Assembly (NCBI RefSeq): GCF_005876835.1
Contig: NZ_PPSW01000015.1
Span: 1-64,000, forward strand
Direction: 5' to 3'
Source of the DNA: Pseudoalteromonas phenolica
GTDB lineage: Bacteria > Pseudomonadota > Gammaproteobacteria > Enterobacterales > Alteromonadaceae
Length of the DNA stretch: 64,000 bases
Shown in pieces: positions 27,305 to 36,373 of this stretch; the stretch's first letter is position 1; each line of letters begins with the position of its first letter. The notes under the pieces were generated by a model. It was not told the origin of the DNA and ran no database searches. It worked only from the letters and a program-made list of their open reading frames with translations. The translations under genes were made by a program, and so were the position numbers.

Positions 27305-29182
27305 ATGGCTTTTGATTATGGCTCAATAGATCTTGGGCTCAAAAACCCCTTCAAATTAGAAGGCAAAGTGACAGCATTAAGAGGGGTAATTCAAACTCTC
27401 ACAGGTATGACACTGCTATTTTTTGCAGCAGGCCTTGTAAAGGAAGATCAAATTTCGGGCTGGATTTTAATGCTATTTGGCATTGTTAATTTAGCTATTG
27501 GACTCAAAACTGCAGCATCAGGTATTTACTCTACTTTAAGATATTTTGTTGGAAGAAATCACCCGACTTCTCTTGCCTATAATTTTAGCAAATCAGAATC
27601 ATCTACTGCGCACAGCGAAAAAAATGATGTCGCTTACCGAGCAAAAACGTTGGAAGAAATGTTGGTAGGAAGAAAAAACAGCACTTTTGTCGAACCAAAA
27701 GGTTTCATCGCGAGACTGCTCCATAGCCTCTTACCTAAACTACTATTCTTACCTTATCCCATTAGAAATATGACGCAACGAATCTTCAATGCATGGATAA
27801 GTACGATTGTCGCTTTAGTGTCATATGCCCTGATCGCCTTCGTTTCTTTAACTGGTTTTGCTGGTGAAGTTGGTGAATTGGCCTTTCCTATTTACAGCTG
27901 TTTTTTAATGCTTTTTATTTTTCTTACTTGGCGCTCAGCTGGAAGACCCATTTCTAGAAAAGCAGAAAGTACGATTGAAACCTTAGGCACCGCGAGTTTC
28001 ACCAAAATTATTGCCCTATCTATTGTTTTACCTTTAGTCATTGGGCTTGTTATGTCATTTTTAATGAATAAAACTGGGTTCTCGAAGCAAGATATTGAGC
28101 AATTTTTAAATCAACTGCCTTCTTTTAATTCAGGTCTGTACTTAATTGGTATTGTTGTATTTGCACTGATTGGCACAGCAATTATTGGTTCTATGATTAG
28201 CGCCCGTTTAAATAAGGTTGACCCTGTCACTGAAGTATCTGAATTAAGAGAAAACTGGCAAGAATCTGTTCACCCGAATGAAATCTTTATCAATCTTGAT
28301 AATTTAGTCATGGCTAACAGGCGCTACAGAGAGGTTCCTAATAGAGTCTATAAAGAGCTAGACCCTAAACTGCAAGAGCAAGTTGATGGTAAAGGTGGCT
28401 TTAATGGTGAAATGATACAAGAAGTGCAACCCAAGTTTTCACCTATGAACTTAGGTAAAACATTCGAGCTATCTCGCTTGTTATCTTTATTATTCGGTAA
28501 TATCTTTTTTATTATCACTCTAATTTTTAGTGTTTTATTAGCCTACCAAGCAATTGATTTAGCTAAGTTTATCAGTAGTCAAAACATAAATAGCTTTGAA
28601 ACAGCTTTCAATTCAGCAAACTTATCCACCTCGGCCCAGATGTTGATGAACATCGTTCAATTATTTTTAATTGGTGCGATATTTAAAGCCTTCGCTCGCC
28701 TTATGACTAATTCGGCCCATGTATTTTTTGCAGAAATGCAATTCGAGTCATTGCTTGTATATTTCAAATGTGAAGGCACGTTTACCGAATCAAAGATTTC
28801 TACAGGTACAGGTATTCATGATTCAACTCGCTCAGAAAATACGCTAGTAAGAAGCAGCATCACACCTTGGATTATTGTTTCACGTATTGTGAGTTCAACA
28901 TTCGCAGCGACAGGTTTAAAAAATTTAGAGCACCCAAGGCATATACTCGAGATGCACAAAGATGAAGCGCAATTAGATGCTATAAAGCATGATATTGTGA
29001 GCTTTTTGAAAGATAGGGAGTCTATTGCTTCTATCACCAGTGAAAGAGATTTAGGAAATGCTTCACAGCTTTATCAGTTAAATCAACAAACGAGAGCAAT
29101 GAGCGGACAAAGTATTGCACATAAGCAAGATGAGGAAGCAGCCGGCTTTTTAAGAGCCGATCAGCCTGAAAGTGCAAAGTAA
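27305..29182 (+). CDS. Large multi-pass membrane protein, unknown
   Basis: A 625-residue inner-membrane protein with no family I recognise. Hydrophobic segments lie near residues 28-45, 52-70, 160-180, 186-206, 230-252, 273-294, 392-415 and 440-462, giving about eight helices. The soluble link at 75-150 and the region 300-390 (ENWQESVHPNEIFINLDNLVMANRRYREVPNRVY in part) are likely cytoplasmic. The C-terminal 150 residues are soluble, with a segment at about 480-520 (AEMQFESLLVYFKCEGTF, GIHDSTRSENTLVRSS) that looks like a conserved domain. The ribosome site is AAAAAGGTGAATACTT. It has no operon partner; a weak terminator follows at 29374. Confidence 0.75.
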   Translation: MAFDYGSIDLGLKNPFKLEGKVTALRGVIQTLTGMTLLFFAAGLVKEDQISGWILMLFGIVNLAIGLKTAASGIYSTLRYFVGRNHPTSLAYNFSKSESSTAHSEKNDVAYRAKTLEEMLVGRKNSTFVEPKGFIARLLHSLLPKLLFLPYPIRNMTQRIFNAWISTIVALVSYALIAFVSLTGFAGEVGELAFPIYSCFLMLFIFLTWRSAGRPISRKAESTIETLGTASFTKIIALSIVLPLVIGLVMSFLMNKTGFSKQDIEQFLNQLPSFNSGLYLIGIVVFALIGTAIIGSMISARLNKVDPVTEVSELRENWQESVHPNEIFINLDNLVMANRRYREVPNRVYKELDPKLQEQVDGKGGFNGEMIQEVQPKFSPMNLGKTFELSRLLSLLFGNIFFIITLIFSVLLAYQAIDLAKFISSQNINSFETAFNSANLSTSAQMLMNIVQLFLIGAIFKAFARLMTNSAHVFFAEMQFESLLVYFKCEGTFTESKISTGTGIHDSTRSENTLVRSSITPWIIVSRIVSSTFAATGLKNLEHPRHILEMHKDEAQLDAIKHDIVSFLKDRESIASITSERDLGNASQLYQLNQQTRAMSGQSIAHKQDEEAAGFLRADQPESAK

Positions 29183-29373
29183 CGTCTCTTTAAGATAGGT
29201 TTGTCTGTCACTTTTACGTACAAACGCACAATTCGGGGTGTCAAAGGCTATTAAAACGAAAGTTGATTTTGATAGCCTGTTTCTTGTAATAGTGCCAGGT
29301 TGTCATTAAGTTTAAAACCTAACTTTCAGTAGGTGCGCGGTAAATATGCACACCAAGAAAAATTGCAATAGTT

Positions 29374-29405
29374 AAAAGCAGGTGTAAATTTGTGTCTGCT
29401 TTTTT
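29374..29405 (+). terminator. Terminator candidate after the membrane protein
   Basis: AAAAGCAG and CTGCTTTT pair over 8 bp around a 14-base loop, followed by T residues. It lies 190 bases after the gene's stop; the rest of 29183-29482 shows only a loose AGGCTAT/ATAGCCT pairing. Confidence 0.5.
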
Positions 29406-29482
29406 CATGCAATTGACTCTAATATATACTTGTAGACCGAACATTATTTCTTTATCTTAAACAGTAGAAGAATAATAAATCG

Positions 29483-30049
29483 GTGTTCCTAGTGCAGTAT
29501 CTTCCTCTCACACACACGCATTTTCAAGATGTGATCTCACTGGCTAATATCGTTCATGGTGACAACTATATGAACGAGCAGAGCCTAACTAAAATGCATC
29601 AACAAGGTATCAAGCATGATATTAATGCCAGCTTTGTTGCAATAAATGAACAAAACGAACTCGTCGGGTTTAGGCTAAGTTATGCCGCAGATCAATGGGA
29701 CATTGATAAGTGGTGTAGCCCAAAACTCTGGCCTGTATTCCCTTCACAGATGGCATATTTCAAATGCATCGCAGTTTCTGAAAAAGCCCAAGGCCAAGGC
29801 ATTGGCCCCAAATTACTTCATGCTTCTATTGTTGCTTTAAGACAGCAAGGTGCTTTGGCAGGTGTTGCGCATTTATGGAAACAAAGCCCAGGTAATGGCG
29901 CGGTGAAATATTTCACAAAAGCAGGCGGAGAGCTTATCAAGCTTCATGATAATCGCTGGACCGAGTTATGTGGTACGCAAGGTTATGTTTGTACAGTTTG
30001 TGAAAACAGTTGTCAGTGCCAAGCGGCAGAAATGGCTTTACTTTTTTAA
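29483..30049 (+). CDS. GNAT acetyltransferase with a Cys-rich tail
   Basis: A 188-residue GNAT-fold acetyltransferase. The acetyl-CoA loop is in CIAVSEKAQGQGIGPKLLHASIVALRQQG (Q-x-x-G-I-G), in the normal place near residue 108. The start is a GTG at 29483; a second GTG four codons later is possible. The odd part is the last 30 residues, where five cysteines fall within 17 positions (CGTQGYVCTVCENSCQC). These could bind zinc or an Fe-S cluster, which is unusual for a GNAT. It is a single gene; the substrate is unknown. Confidence 0.82.
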   Translation: MFLVQYLPLTHTHFQDVISLANIVHGDNYMNEQSLTKMHQQGIKHDINASFVAINEQNELVGFRLSYAADQWDIDKWCSPKLWPVFPSQMAYFKCIAVSEKAQGQGIGPKLLHASIVALRQQGALAGVAHLWKQSPGNGAVKYFTKAGGELIKLHDNRWTELCGTQGYVCTVCENSCQCQAAEMALLF

Positions 30050-30102
30050 ACTTTAGTTACGAAACATTGCGCGGCTTCTGACCGCGCAACTACAGGCTTT
30101 TC

Positions 30103-30795
30103 CTACCAAGGTATTTGATCACCTTTATAGCTGAAAAAGCCACCACTTTGCTCGTCAGTTAAAGACTCAATAACTTGCTTTAGCCCTAGCGCCGACTCTT
30201 CAGCGCTTATCAATGCATTTGGTCCGCCCATTTCTGTTTGAACCCAACCAGGGTGAAGCGCAACCGTTTTAACCCCTTTTGGTAACAAATCGTTTGATAG
30301 GCTTTTCACTACTGAGTTTAAAGCCGCTTTCGAACTGCGGTAAATGTATCCGCCGCCTTTGGTATTTTCAGTATGGCTACCAACTCGCGATGATAAAGCT
30401 GCGATTATTTTGAGTTCACTATTTAAGACTTGAGTTATAAACGCTTCTGCCAGTTTAGTTGGCGCTATCACATTGGCTTCAAATACATCACGCCAAGCGT
30501 CTACATCACAATTGCCAAAGCCATAACCTTTTGGCCCATAGAGCCCGGCATTATTCAAAAGCACATCAATGTTTGAGTCTGCTAATTTCGCGCTCAAAGT
30601 TGCCATTTGCTGATAATCGGTAATATCTAGTTCATAGACGTGGAGCTTTTTGAATTCATTCTTTAATTGATTAAGCGAAGTAGCAGCAACACTGTTGCGA
30701 CACGTTGCGATTACTTGCCAATCATCAGCTAAAAAGACCTTGGTCAATGCTAGCCCTATGCCACGGTTTGCACCGGTAATAAATACTGTTTTCAA
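30103..30795 (-). CDS. Short-chain dehydrogenase/reductase
   Basis: A 230-residue classical-type SDR oxidoreductase. The cofactor motif is VFITGANRGIGLAL (TGxxxGIG), with NNAGLYG stabilising the core, and the active-site Ser (ALSSRVGS) and YRSSK (Tyr and Lys) in the usual positions. PGWVQTEMGG closes the pocket. The Arg after the second Gly (ANRGIG) and the loop ATCRNS suggest NADP(H). It resembles carbonyl-reductase/CsgA-like SDRs. The substrate is not inferable. Confidence 0.92.
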   Translation of the reverse strand: MKTVFITGANRGIGLALTKVFLADDWQVIATCRNSVAATSLNQLKNEFKKLHVYELDITDYQQMATLSAKLADSNIDVLLNNAGLYGPKGYGFGNCDVDAWRDVFEANVIAPTKLAEAFITQVLNSELKIIAALSSRVGSHTENTKGGGYIYRSSKAALNSVVKSLSNDLLPKGVKTVALHPGWVQTEMGGPNALISAEESALGLKQVIESLTDEQSGGFFSYKGDQIPW

Positions 30796-30848
30796 GCTGG
30801 TTCACCTAATATGCCCAAACTTCCTCAAGATGCATGATTCAGAGCGCT

Positions 30849-30933
30849 GCTTTCTGTTCTAGTTCAAGGAAAAGGACGCAGCGTAATGACGAGTCCTTTC
30901 CAAGTTCTTTGACGATGAAATAGGACTGAAAGC
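30849..30933. repeat. Long imperfect inverted structure between scfR-like and SDR genes
   Basis: GCTTTC (30849) and GAAAGC (30933) bound a region that also holds GGAAAAGGAC and GTCCTTTCC as inner arms. Together they give an interrupted stem of about 85 bases in the gene-free gap 30796-31032. It has the look of a dispersed repeat, but the window holds one copy only. Confidence 0.35.
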
Positions 30934-31032
30934 ACGCTCCCTTGGGCGAGTTTGATTGGCTTTCATACTGCGTTATCAATTTTCGATTTAGAACCACTAG
31001 ACCTTCAAATCGATGCCTTGTCTGACAGACAA

Positions 31033-32601
31033 TCAATTCTCGCTGAACCTCGTATCTTGATGTGGTTTGGGTATATATTCGATACTTTGTGTCATTTTGC
31101 CATTTTTACATTTGCCATAACACCCCGGCTTTCTTGGGCAGCTATTACCTCGAATACAAATGACTCTAAGTTCAGACGCTAGCCCCCGCTCTATCCAGTT
31201 AATATTTAGAATACGCGCCACACTAAGCAATTGCTGACGGATATTATGCGGCACAACCGTTGAGCCGCCATGTTTAATACAAAGTGCTTGTAGGTTCTCA
31301 ACGACAGCTTGCGCATCAGTGCCTTGCGCATCAATGGCTGGGTTCAAATCAATACCCATACACAGAACATGTTTTGCACCAGCTAAATCCTCAACTAATA
31401 CAGATTCGCAACAATACAAACGCGTCTTACCATCAACGCTTAAAATTGAAAGCTGGGCACTGCTTTCTCGCGACATTTCTCCAAACTTTCTAAATACCGC
31501 CCAGTGCTGACAGGGATCTTCAACCTGACGCATATTGCCCCAAGGCAGAGGAATACCATTGCCCCGATATACCGCTTTCAATTTACCTGGTTTATACGCA
31601 TCAAAGTAATGCCAATGTGGGTAGGGTGACACGACTGTCATACGACGCATCGCCACAGACACCGAAATGTCGAGTTGTTTATGAACCGCAATATCGTACC
31701 CATAGCTGTCGAGTAATTGCCTAAACGGCGCTTTAGGACACAACAATGCGCCAGCAAAAAAACTGGCTTCAAAGTCTTGCCATGCTTGAAGAATATCTTG
31801 CGCATTGGGTGTGGTGTGTAATTCAGTTTCTTTTTGCTCAGCCCCACCAATCGATAATAGACACTTAACCCCATCTTGATTGTGTAACACTGCATGCCCA
31901 ATATGCACCGCTAAATCATATTTTAATCGGCTTTCTTTCACTTTTAATTTCTCATTTAAGAACACAATATTGGGTGCTCTCAAAAAGGAACTGACTAATC
32001 GTGACTTATTAACTTGCTTTACTTCATTATGTTTATCTTTGTCATTAAACCATCTAATTTGTAAGCCTTTTTCTTGAGCGATACGCATTAAATCGTTGGA
32101 GGTTAGATATAAGTTTTTATTTCCTACTTCTTCTGCTGCACGCTCTAAATCAGGAAAATGATTTTGATGATGTTCTTGATGGGCACGAATTAATAAATGT
32201 GCGAATTGACGGCCACTTATTCCCGTTTGAGACAGCATTTCGGGAATAGCGATTTGCAAAATATCATTACTGAACAGAAAGTTGGGTTCAAGTGCCATAC
32301 CTGTGATCCCGCCACTTCTGCCTTTATCTGGGGTAATGGTATCTTTTTCAGGCTCACTGTCTAAGAACCACTCAACGGGCTTTTGAAATACTTGGGCGAG
32401 ATTTTCAAGCATTTCTTGACTCGGCGTACGCTTACCACGTTCTATCATAGAAAGGTAAGAAACAGAGGGCGCAGAATAGGCATCTACTCTCACACATCGA
32501 CTAGATAAATCTTCTAATGTCAGATGGTTACGCTTCCTTAAATTACGTATTTTGGTCCCTAAAAAGTGAGATTTCCGCATTAATGTTGATGTTTTTTTCA
32601 C
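31033..32601 (-). CDS. ScfR/RamB-like XRE regulator with inactive IrrE-like domain
   Basis: A 522-residue regulator of the short-chain fatty acyl (ScfR) class. The N-terminal XRE helix-turn-helix (about 10-75, LGTKIRNLRKRNHLTLEDLSSRC... IERGKRTPSQEMLENLAQVF) is followed by an IrrE/ImmA-like domain (about 150-300) and a C-terminal ScfR domain with cysteine pattern CIRGNSCPRKPGCYGKC that probably binds metal. The protease motif HExxH is replaced by VHIGH, so peptidase activity is unlikely. Relatives such as RamB control glyoxylate or methylcitrate genes through acyl-CoA. The start is a GTG with a GGGG site; ATG 32580 is an alternative. It is divergent from the 162-aa gene, sharing operator-like boxes. 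Confidence 0.9.
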   Translation of the reverse strand: MKKTSTLMRKSHFLGTKIRNLRKRNHLTLEDLSSRCVRVDAYSAPSVSYLSMIERGKRTPSQEMLENLAQVFQKPVEWFLDSEPEKDTITPDKGRSGGITGMALEPNFLFSNDILQIAIPEMLSQTGISGRQFAHLLIRAHQEHHQNHFPDLERAAEEVGNKNLYLTSNDLMRIAQEKGLQIRWFNDKDKHNEVKQVNKSRLVSSFLRAPNIVFLNEKLKVKESRLKYDLAVHIGHAVLHNQDGVKCLLSIGGAEQKETELHTTPNAQDILQAWQDFEASFFAGALLCPKAPFRQLLDSYGYDIAVHKQLDISVSVAMRRMTVVSPYPHWHYFDAYKPGKLKAVYRGNGIPLPWGNMRQVEDPCQHWAVFRKFGEMSRESSAQLSILSVDGKTRLYCCESVLVEDLAGAKHVLCMGIDLNPAIDAQGTDAQAVVENLQALCIKHGGSTVVPHNIRQQLLSVARILNINWIERGLASELRVICIRGNSCPRKPGCYGKCKNGKMTQSIEYIPKPHQDTRFSEN

Positions 32602-32623
32602 TGCCGTCCCCTGCTTATATTTT

Positions 32624-32670
32624 ATTCACACAGTAAAAATAGCAGATTTTGTAAAATTTACACTGTGAAA
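32624..32670. promoter_or_regulatory. Inverted TTTAC-N2-TGTGAA boxes, probable ScfR-like operators
   Basis: Two opposed copies of TTTAC-N2-TGTGAA lie here: TTCACACAGTAAA (32625-32637, complement TTTACTGTGTGAA) and TTTACACTGTGAA (32657-32669). Half-sites recur as TTGTGAAATT near 32678 and ATTCACAT near 32697. They sit between divergent start codons at 32601 and 32755, the usual position for autoregulation. Confidence 0.55.
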
Positions 32671-32754
32671 TTCTTTTTGTGAAATTATAAAAAATATTCA
32701 CATACACTGAATTCAACAACCAACAAAAACGATTTAACGAATGAGGTTACGATT

Positions 32755-33243
32755 ATGACAGCATTAACTCGCAGTGAAATGACAGATCAAACATGCCAGA
32801 AAATGACACTTGCAAAACAATATCTTGATGAGCATTGCCCACTTGATCAGGGTTCACACACCCAAGTGACACATTATTTGGTTTACTACAATCACCTAAT
32901 GGCGTTTTTCGCAGATGGCAGTCACTGTGGTTTAGAGCAGCCAAAACAATTTGTTGCCCTATGTGGACACCGTGATGACCCAACAGCTATTTTACTTAAG
33001 AAAAAAGATGGCTTACATATTGAGCTGACTTTCAACCGCCGAGGTGATACTGGTCAAATTGATATGGCACACATTGATGATATTCAAATGGAAACACAAC
33101 TAAGTACCGTAGATAGCAATAATGACGCAACCCAACTGAAGCGTCTTTGGATCAGTTTTTTAACTGGCATTGAGTACTCAATAGTTCGTGAAGGTCAATC
33201 TAAAGCCTATACCGCAAAAGATGGCAGCGAGTATGTGTTGTAA
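32755..33243 (+). CDS. 162-aa protein divergent from the ScfR-like regulator
   Basis: A cytoplasmic protein of unknown function, start ATG 32755 with GAGG upstream. The fold is unclear: an N-terminal helix (KMTLAKQYLDEHCPLDQGSH), then a mixed region with YLVYYNHLMAFFADGSHCGL, a probable beta-strand block (PTAILLKKKDGLHIELTFNRRGDTGQID) and a C-terminal helix followed by SKAYTAKDGSEYVL. The divergent position suggests that the regulator controls it. Relatives of the regulator govern glyoxylate-cycle genes, and I have a vague impression of accessory regions of malate synthase in this sequence, but I cannot support it here. Treat it as hypothetical. Confidence 0.7.
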   Translation: MTALTRSEMTDQTCQKMTLAKQYLDEHCPLDQGSHTQVTHYLVYYNHLMAFFADGSHCGLEQPKQFVALCGHRDDPTAILLKKKDGLHIELTFNRRGDTGQIDMAHIDDIQMETQLSTVDSNNDATQLKRLWISFLTGIEYSIVREGQSKAYTAKDGSEYVL

Positions 33244-33272
33244 AATCAAGTCGCAAACAGCATGAAAATCAG

Positions 33273-33305
33273 TGAGCACTGTGAAAAAACAGCGGTCGGT
33301 GCTCA
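33273..33305 (+). terminator. Hairpin after the 162-aa gene
   Basis: TGAGCAC (33273-33279) pairs with GTGCTCA (33299-33305). The loop is long and there is no strong T-tract, so its strength as a terminator is doubtful. Confidence 0.4.
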
Positions 33306-33378
33306 AATTGTCAAAAACCAATGTTCGTATGTTTGAGACTACACCAAATTTTAAAAAACTGTCGTAGATAAAGCCTTT

Positions 33379-34173
33379 TTATTTGTGGACAACCTCACTT
33401 CTGAAACCATACTTTATCTTTAACCCTTCAAGCGCAGCTAAAAATGCCTCTTGATCAAATAACCCTTCAATTATGTTAAATTGACTCTCTAAAGAAGTTG
33501 GACTTAGTAAAGCTCTGTAATATTGTTCATGAGGTGCTTTTGAAAAATAAACTAAATCTCGCCAATGTGGGTGCAAAATAAAATAATAATTTAATGTTGC
33601 TCGACTGATTACAGCCAAATCAAGGCGTTGCTTTATCAACATTTCTAGCAACTGTAATTCTGAGCTCGTTGGGGTCAGTTTGGCCTTCCCCGCTTTTAAA
33701 ACAGGTGCAACTCTAAAATAATGATACCCTCTCACCCCTCCAATATTTTTTTCATAAAGAGATTTTTTACCTGCATAATCAAAAGGCTTTTTAATATGAG
33801 AAATAAATTCATCTTGATCATGTAATAAAGGCCTGGTCCAGAAAAACTTGGTTTTTTGCTTGTCTTTGAACCACACAGGGTGAACACCTAAGATCATGCC
33901 ATCTAAGGTATTGTTGGCGATTTGTCTATTAAGTCTTTTACGAGGCACAAACTGGGCGACAAACTGGTATTTGCTTTGAAAACGATTAAAAAGCTCAACC
34001 AGCTCAAAATAAAGTCCTGTTTCTAATTCTAACTGTTCAATATATGGCGGTTTTAAATGGTAGATATACACGTAAACTTTTTCAGCAGTGTGTATTCTTT
34101 TTCCCTCTTCTTTTGCATTCAGTGACAAAGGCATTAATACCAAAAGAAGTAGAATAACTAAAAAGTTCGGCAC
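33379..34173 (-). CDS. Orphan periplasmic solute-binding-like protein
   Basis: A 264-residue exported SBP_bac_3-like protein with a signal peptide (MPNFLVILLLLVLMPLSLNA). The mature start (KVYVYIYHLKPPYIEQLELETGLYFELVELF) and the block IANNTLDGMILGVHPVWF match the first lobe; LEMLIKQRLDLAVISRATLNYYF matches the second. No transporter is adjacent. The third such protein in the window; they differ strongly in sequence from one another, so they are not recent duplicates. Confidence 0.78.
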   Translation of the reverse strand: MPNFLVILLLLVLMPLSLNAKEEGKRIHTAEKVYVYIYHLKPPYIEQLELETGLYFELVELFNRFQSKYQFVAQFVPRKRLNRQIANNTLDGMILGVHPVWFKDKQKTKFFWTRPLLHDQDEFISHIKKPFDYAGKKSLYEKNIGGVRGYHYFRVAPVLKAGKAKLTPTSSELQLLEMLIKQRLDLAVISRATLNYYFILHPHWRDLVYFSKAPHEQYYRALLSPTSLESQFNIIEGLFDQEAFLAALEGLKIKYGFRSEVVHK

Positions 34174-34344
34174 GATAATTCTATATTTTATTTATCATTT
34201 AATAAGTTATAGACGATTTTTGAGTTTCTACAACTGCTAATTAATTATCAACGCTGCAATAAAACCCACTAAAAATTAGGATTGTAGCGGTTGCGCCACC
34301 ACAAAAGTTCCTACGAAAAGTTGAATACACACTAATAAAACTGA

Positions 34345-34881
34345 TTAAAGTAAGGGTTCTTTTATTGTGTCTTTGTACCAGTTTTTTGCTTGCTGTAATT
34401 GAGCTTTTATAAACTCATCTTTTAACGTCATATAAACTTGTATATCGTTATTACAAGCCCGAGCTGCGTCCGTTTTAATCTCAGCATACTGTAAAGCAGC
34501 TAGCTTATGCGCTTTTAAATAATCTCTAAAAATACGATGTTCAAACGCATGAGCATGGCCTTGTTCAAAAATATGCACATGGTGGGTTCTTTGCAGGCAA
34601 CCCTTTTGAAAGTAACGTCTTCCAACAATGCCATTCTCCCCCTTGCCAACAAACCCAAGCGCCGTGAATTGCGCAGTGAGATTATCTAAAAAGTCTAAAT
34701 TTTTCACTTCAACAAGTATGTCGATTATGGGTTTAGCACATAAGCCTGGTACTGATGTACTCCCTATGTGTTCAATCAAAATCACTTGACCTTCAAGCAA
34801 AGATTTTAGCTGTTGTTTAACCTCTAAAAACATTTCAGGCCAAAGTGGGTTATATTCTACGACCTCAATAATTCTTGCCAT
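34345..34881 (-). CDS. GrpB-family protein (nucleotidyltransferase fold)
   Basis: A 178-residue member of the GrpB/UPF0157 family, which has a minimal nucleotidyltransferase fold. The diagnostic block is VILIEHIGSTSVPGLCAKPIIDILVEV, with the G-S-T-S turn and the D-x-(L/V) acidic strand, followed by HHVHIFEQG and FRDYLKAHKLAALQYAEIK. Some relatives are fused to dephospho-CoA kinase, but this one is stand-alone. Its role is not established. The start has the site TTAAAGTGA. Confidence 0.88.
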   Translation of the reverse strand: MARIIEVVEYNPLWPEMFLEVKQQLKSLLEGQVILIEHIGSTSVPGLCAKPIIDILVEVKNLDFLDNLTAQFTALGFVGKGENGIVGRRYFQKGCLQRTHHVHIFEQGHAHAFEHRIFRDYLKAHKLAALQYAEIKTDAARACNNDIQVYMTLKDEFIKAQLQQAKNWYKDTIKEPLL

Positions 34882-34908
34882 TCACTTTAACCTTATTGTT
34901 TAAACGTA

Positions 34909-36207
34909 TTAATTAAGAGATATGACACAGTTTCTACCACACTCTTTCGCTTGATAAAGTGCTCTATCGACTCGAGAAAACACATCATCGAAGCTAGAAT
35001 CCTCTCGATTGAACCCAGTAAGTCCAATACTGACCGTAAGCTGGATTTTTTTAGCGCCGCATAGTGAGGATGATGCTATTGTATTTCTCAAACGCTCAGC
35101 AACATAGTCGCCTGCATTGATGTCCGTATAGGGTAACAATATTGCGAACTCTTCTCCGCCGATACGGGCGAACGTATCTTCTTTTCGCAACAGTCTTTGG
35201 GCAATCGAAGTAAGGTTTTGTAGTACTTCATCGCCTATAGGGTGGCCAAACTGGTCATTAATATTTTTAAAAAAGTCGACGTCAAAAGTTAACAAGCTAA
35301 AGCTCGTATTTTGCCGTTTAAAAATGCTAAATGCTTTCTCTGCCTCTTTTAAAAAATAGCGACGGTTGTAAATACCGGTTAAATCATCCGTGTTTGCTAG
35401 ACGTTTAAACTCTTCTTTTAGCTTGAAAATCTCAGTTACATCAGTTGAGAAACCAATAAGAGAGCGCTTTCCTGCCATGGTCACTGGTACTTTCACGCTT
35501 AAATAATGCTGAATTTCTCCATTATCAACCATAACTTCCTCAACACGTTGTACTTGCTGCTCTGTAATGGCTTTAGAATCACTCGCATAAAAGTGTTCCG
35601 CGGTGTCTATAGGCAAAATATCTTGCTCTTTTTGACCAATTATTTGGTCTGAATCTAGACCGAATAAGTTCGCGACTTTGGAGTTCACATATAAAAAACG
35701 TCGATCCTCGTCTTTCATATAAACATAAGCTTCTACATTATCTAGAATAACGCTCAATAGTTGTTTCTGTTCTTCAACTTGCTCTCTAAGACGCTTTTCT
35801 TCAGTGATATCATGTGCGATACCTACCAAGCCAATGATATTTTTATCTCTGTCGAATAGTGGAGTTTTAATAATTCGGTAAACTCTTTGTTCTGAAGTAT
35901 GGCGAACAAAGTTAGTTTCTTCAGAGACAATTTGCTGCTTACCAGAAAAAACTTTCCTATCATTTTCAACTATTTGTTGAGATATTGAGAGATCAAAAAA
36001 CGTACTATCGTCTTTACCAACTATGTCATCTTTTGAACATCCAAATAATGCCTCAACTTTATCATTTGCATATATGTATTTCCCTTGCATGTCTTTTGCG
36101 AAAATATAAGCGCCTAAGTTGTCACATATATTAGACATTAAAGACATAGGCTCACTTGTGACGGTATTTTGTATATTTTCCAAAAAATTATCCCTTATAG
36201 ATTTCAT
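34909..36207 (-). CDS. PAS-PAS-GGDEF diguanylate cyclase
   Basis: A cytoplasmic signalling protein of 432 residues from ATG 36207 (a GTG at 36261 would add 18). Two PAS domains (MSNICDNLGAYIFAKDMQGKYIYAND and LSVILDNVEAYVYMKDEDRRFLYVN) precede a GGDEF domain with DDLTGIYNRRYFL, FDVDFFKNINDQFGHPIGDEVL and the active-site signature GGEEF (ARIGGEEFAILLP). It should make cyclic di-GMP. An RxxD inhibitory site is not obvious five residues before GGEEF (sequence is KEDTFARIGGEEF), so product inhibition may be absent. No membrane helix or partner EAL protein is present. The PAS ligand is unknown. Confidence 0.93.
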   Translation of the reverse strand: MKSIRDNFLENIQNTVTSEPMSLMSNICDNLGAYIFAKDMQGKYIYANDKVEALFGCSKDDIVGKDDSTFFDLSISQQIVENDRKVFSGKQQIVSEETNFVRHTSEQRVYRIIKTPLFDRDKNIIGLVGIAHDITEEKRLREQVEEQKQLLSVILDNVEAYVYMKDEDRRFLYVNSKVANLFGLDSDQIIGQKEQDILPIDTAEHFYASDSKAITEQQVQRVEEVMVDNGEIQHYLSVKVPVTMAGKRSLIGFSTDVTEIFKLKEEFKRLANTDDLTGIYNRRYFLKEAEKAFSIFKRQNTSFSLLTFDVDFFKNINDQFGHPIGDEVLQNLTSIAQRLLRKEDTFARIGGEEFAILLPYTDINAGDYVAERLRNTIASSSLCGAKKIQLTVSIGLTGFNREDSSFDDVFSRVDRALYQAKECGRNCVISLN

Positions 36208-36373
36208 ATTTTTTGAACATTCTTTCGGTAGAGCTTCTAAAGAACAATGCAAACTTAGCACAACTAAAGCAAATAGAAACTGATTTGCGAGTAATCACTT
36301 CACTTTTAGGCTTGATTAATCAATTCAATTCAAGATATAAATTGTATACAGTATTTTATTTTGGTTTATTAAT

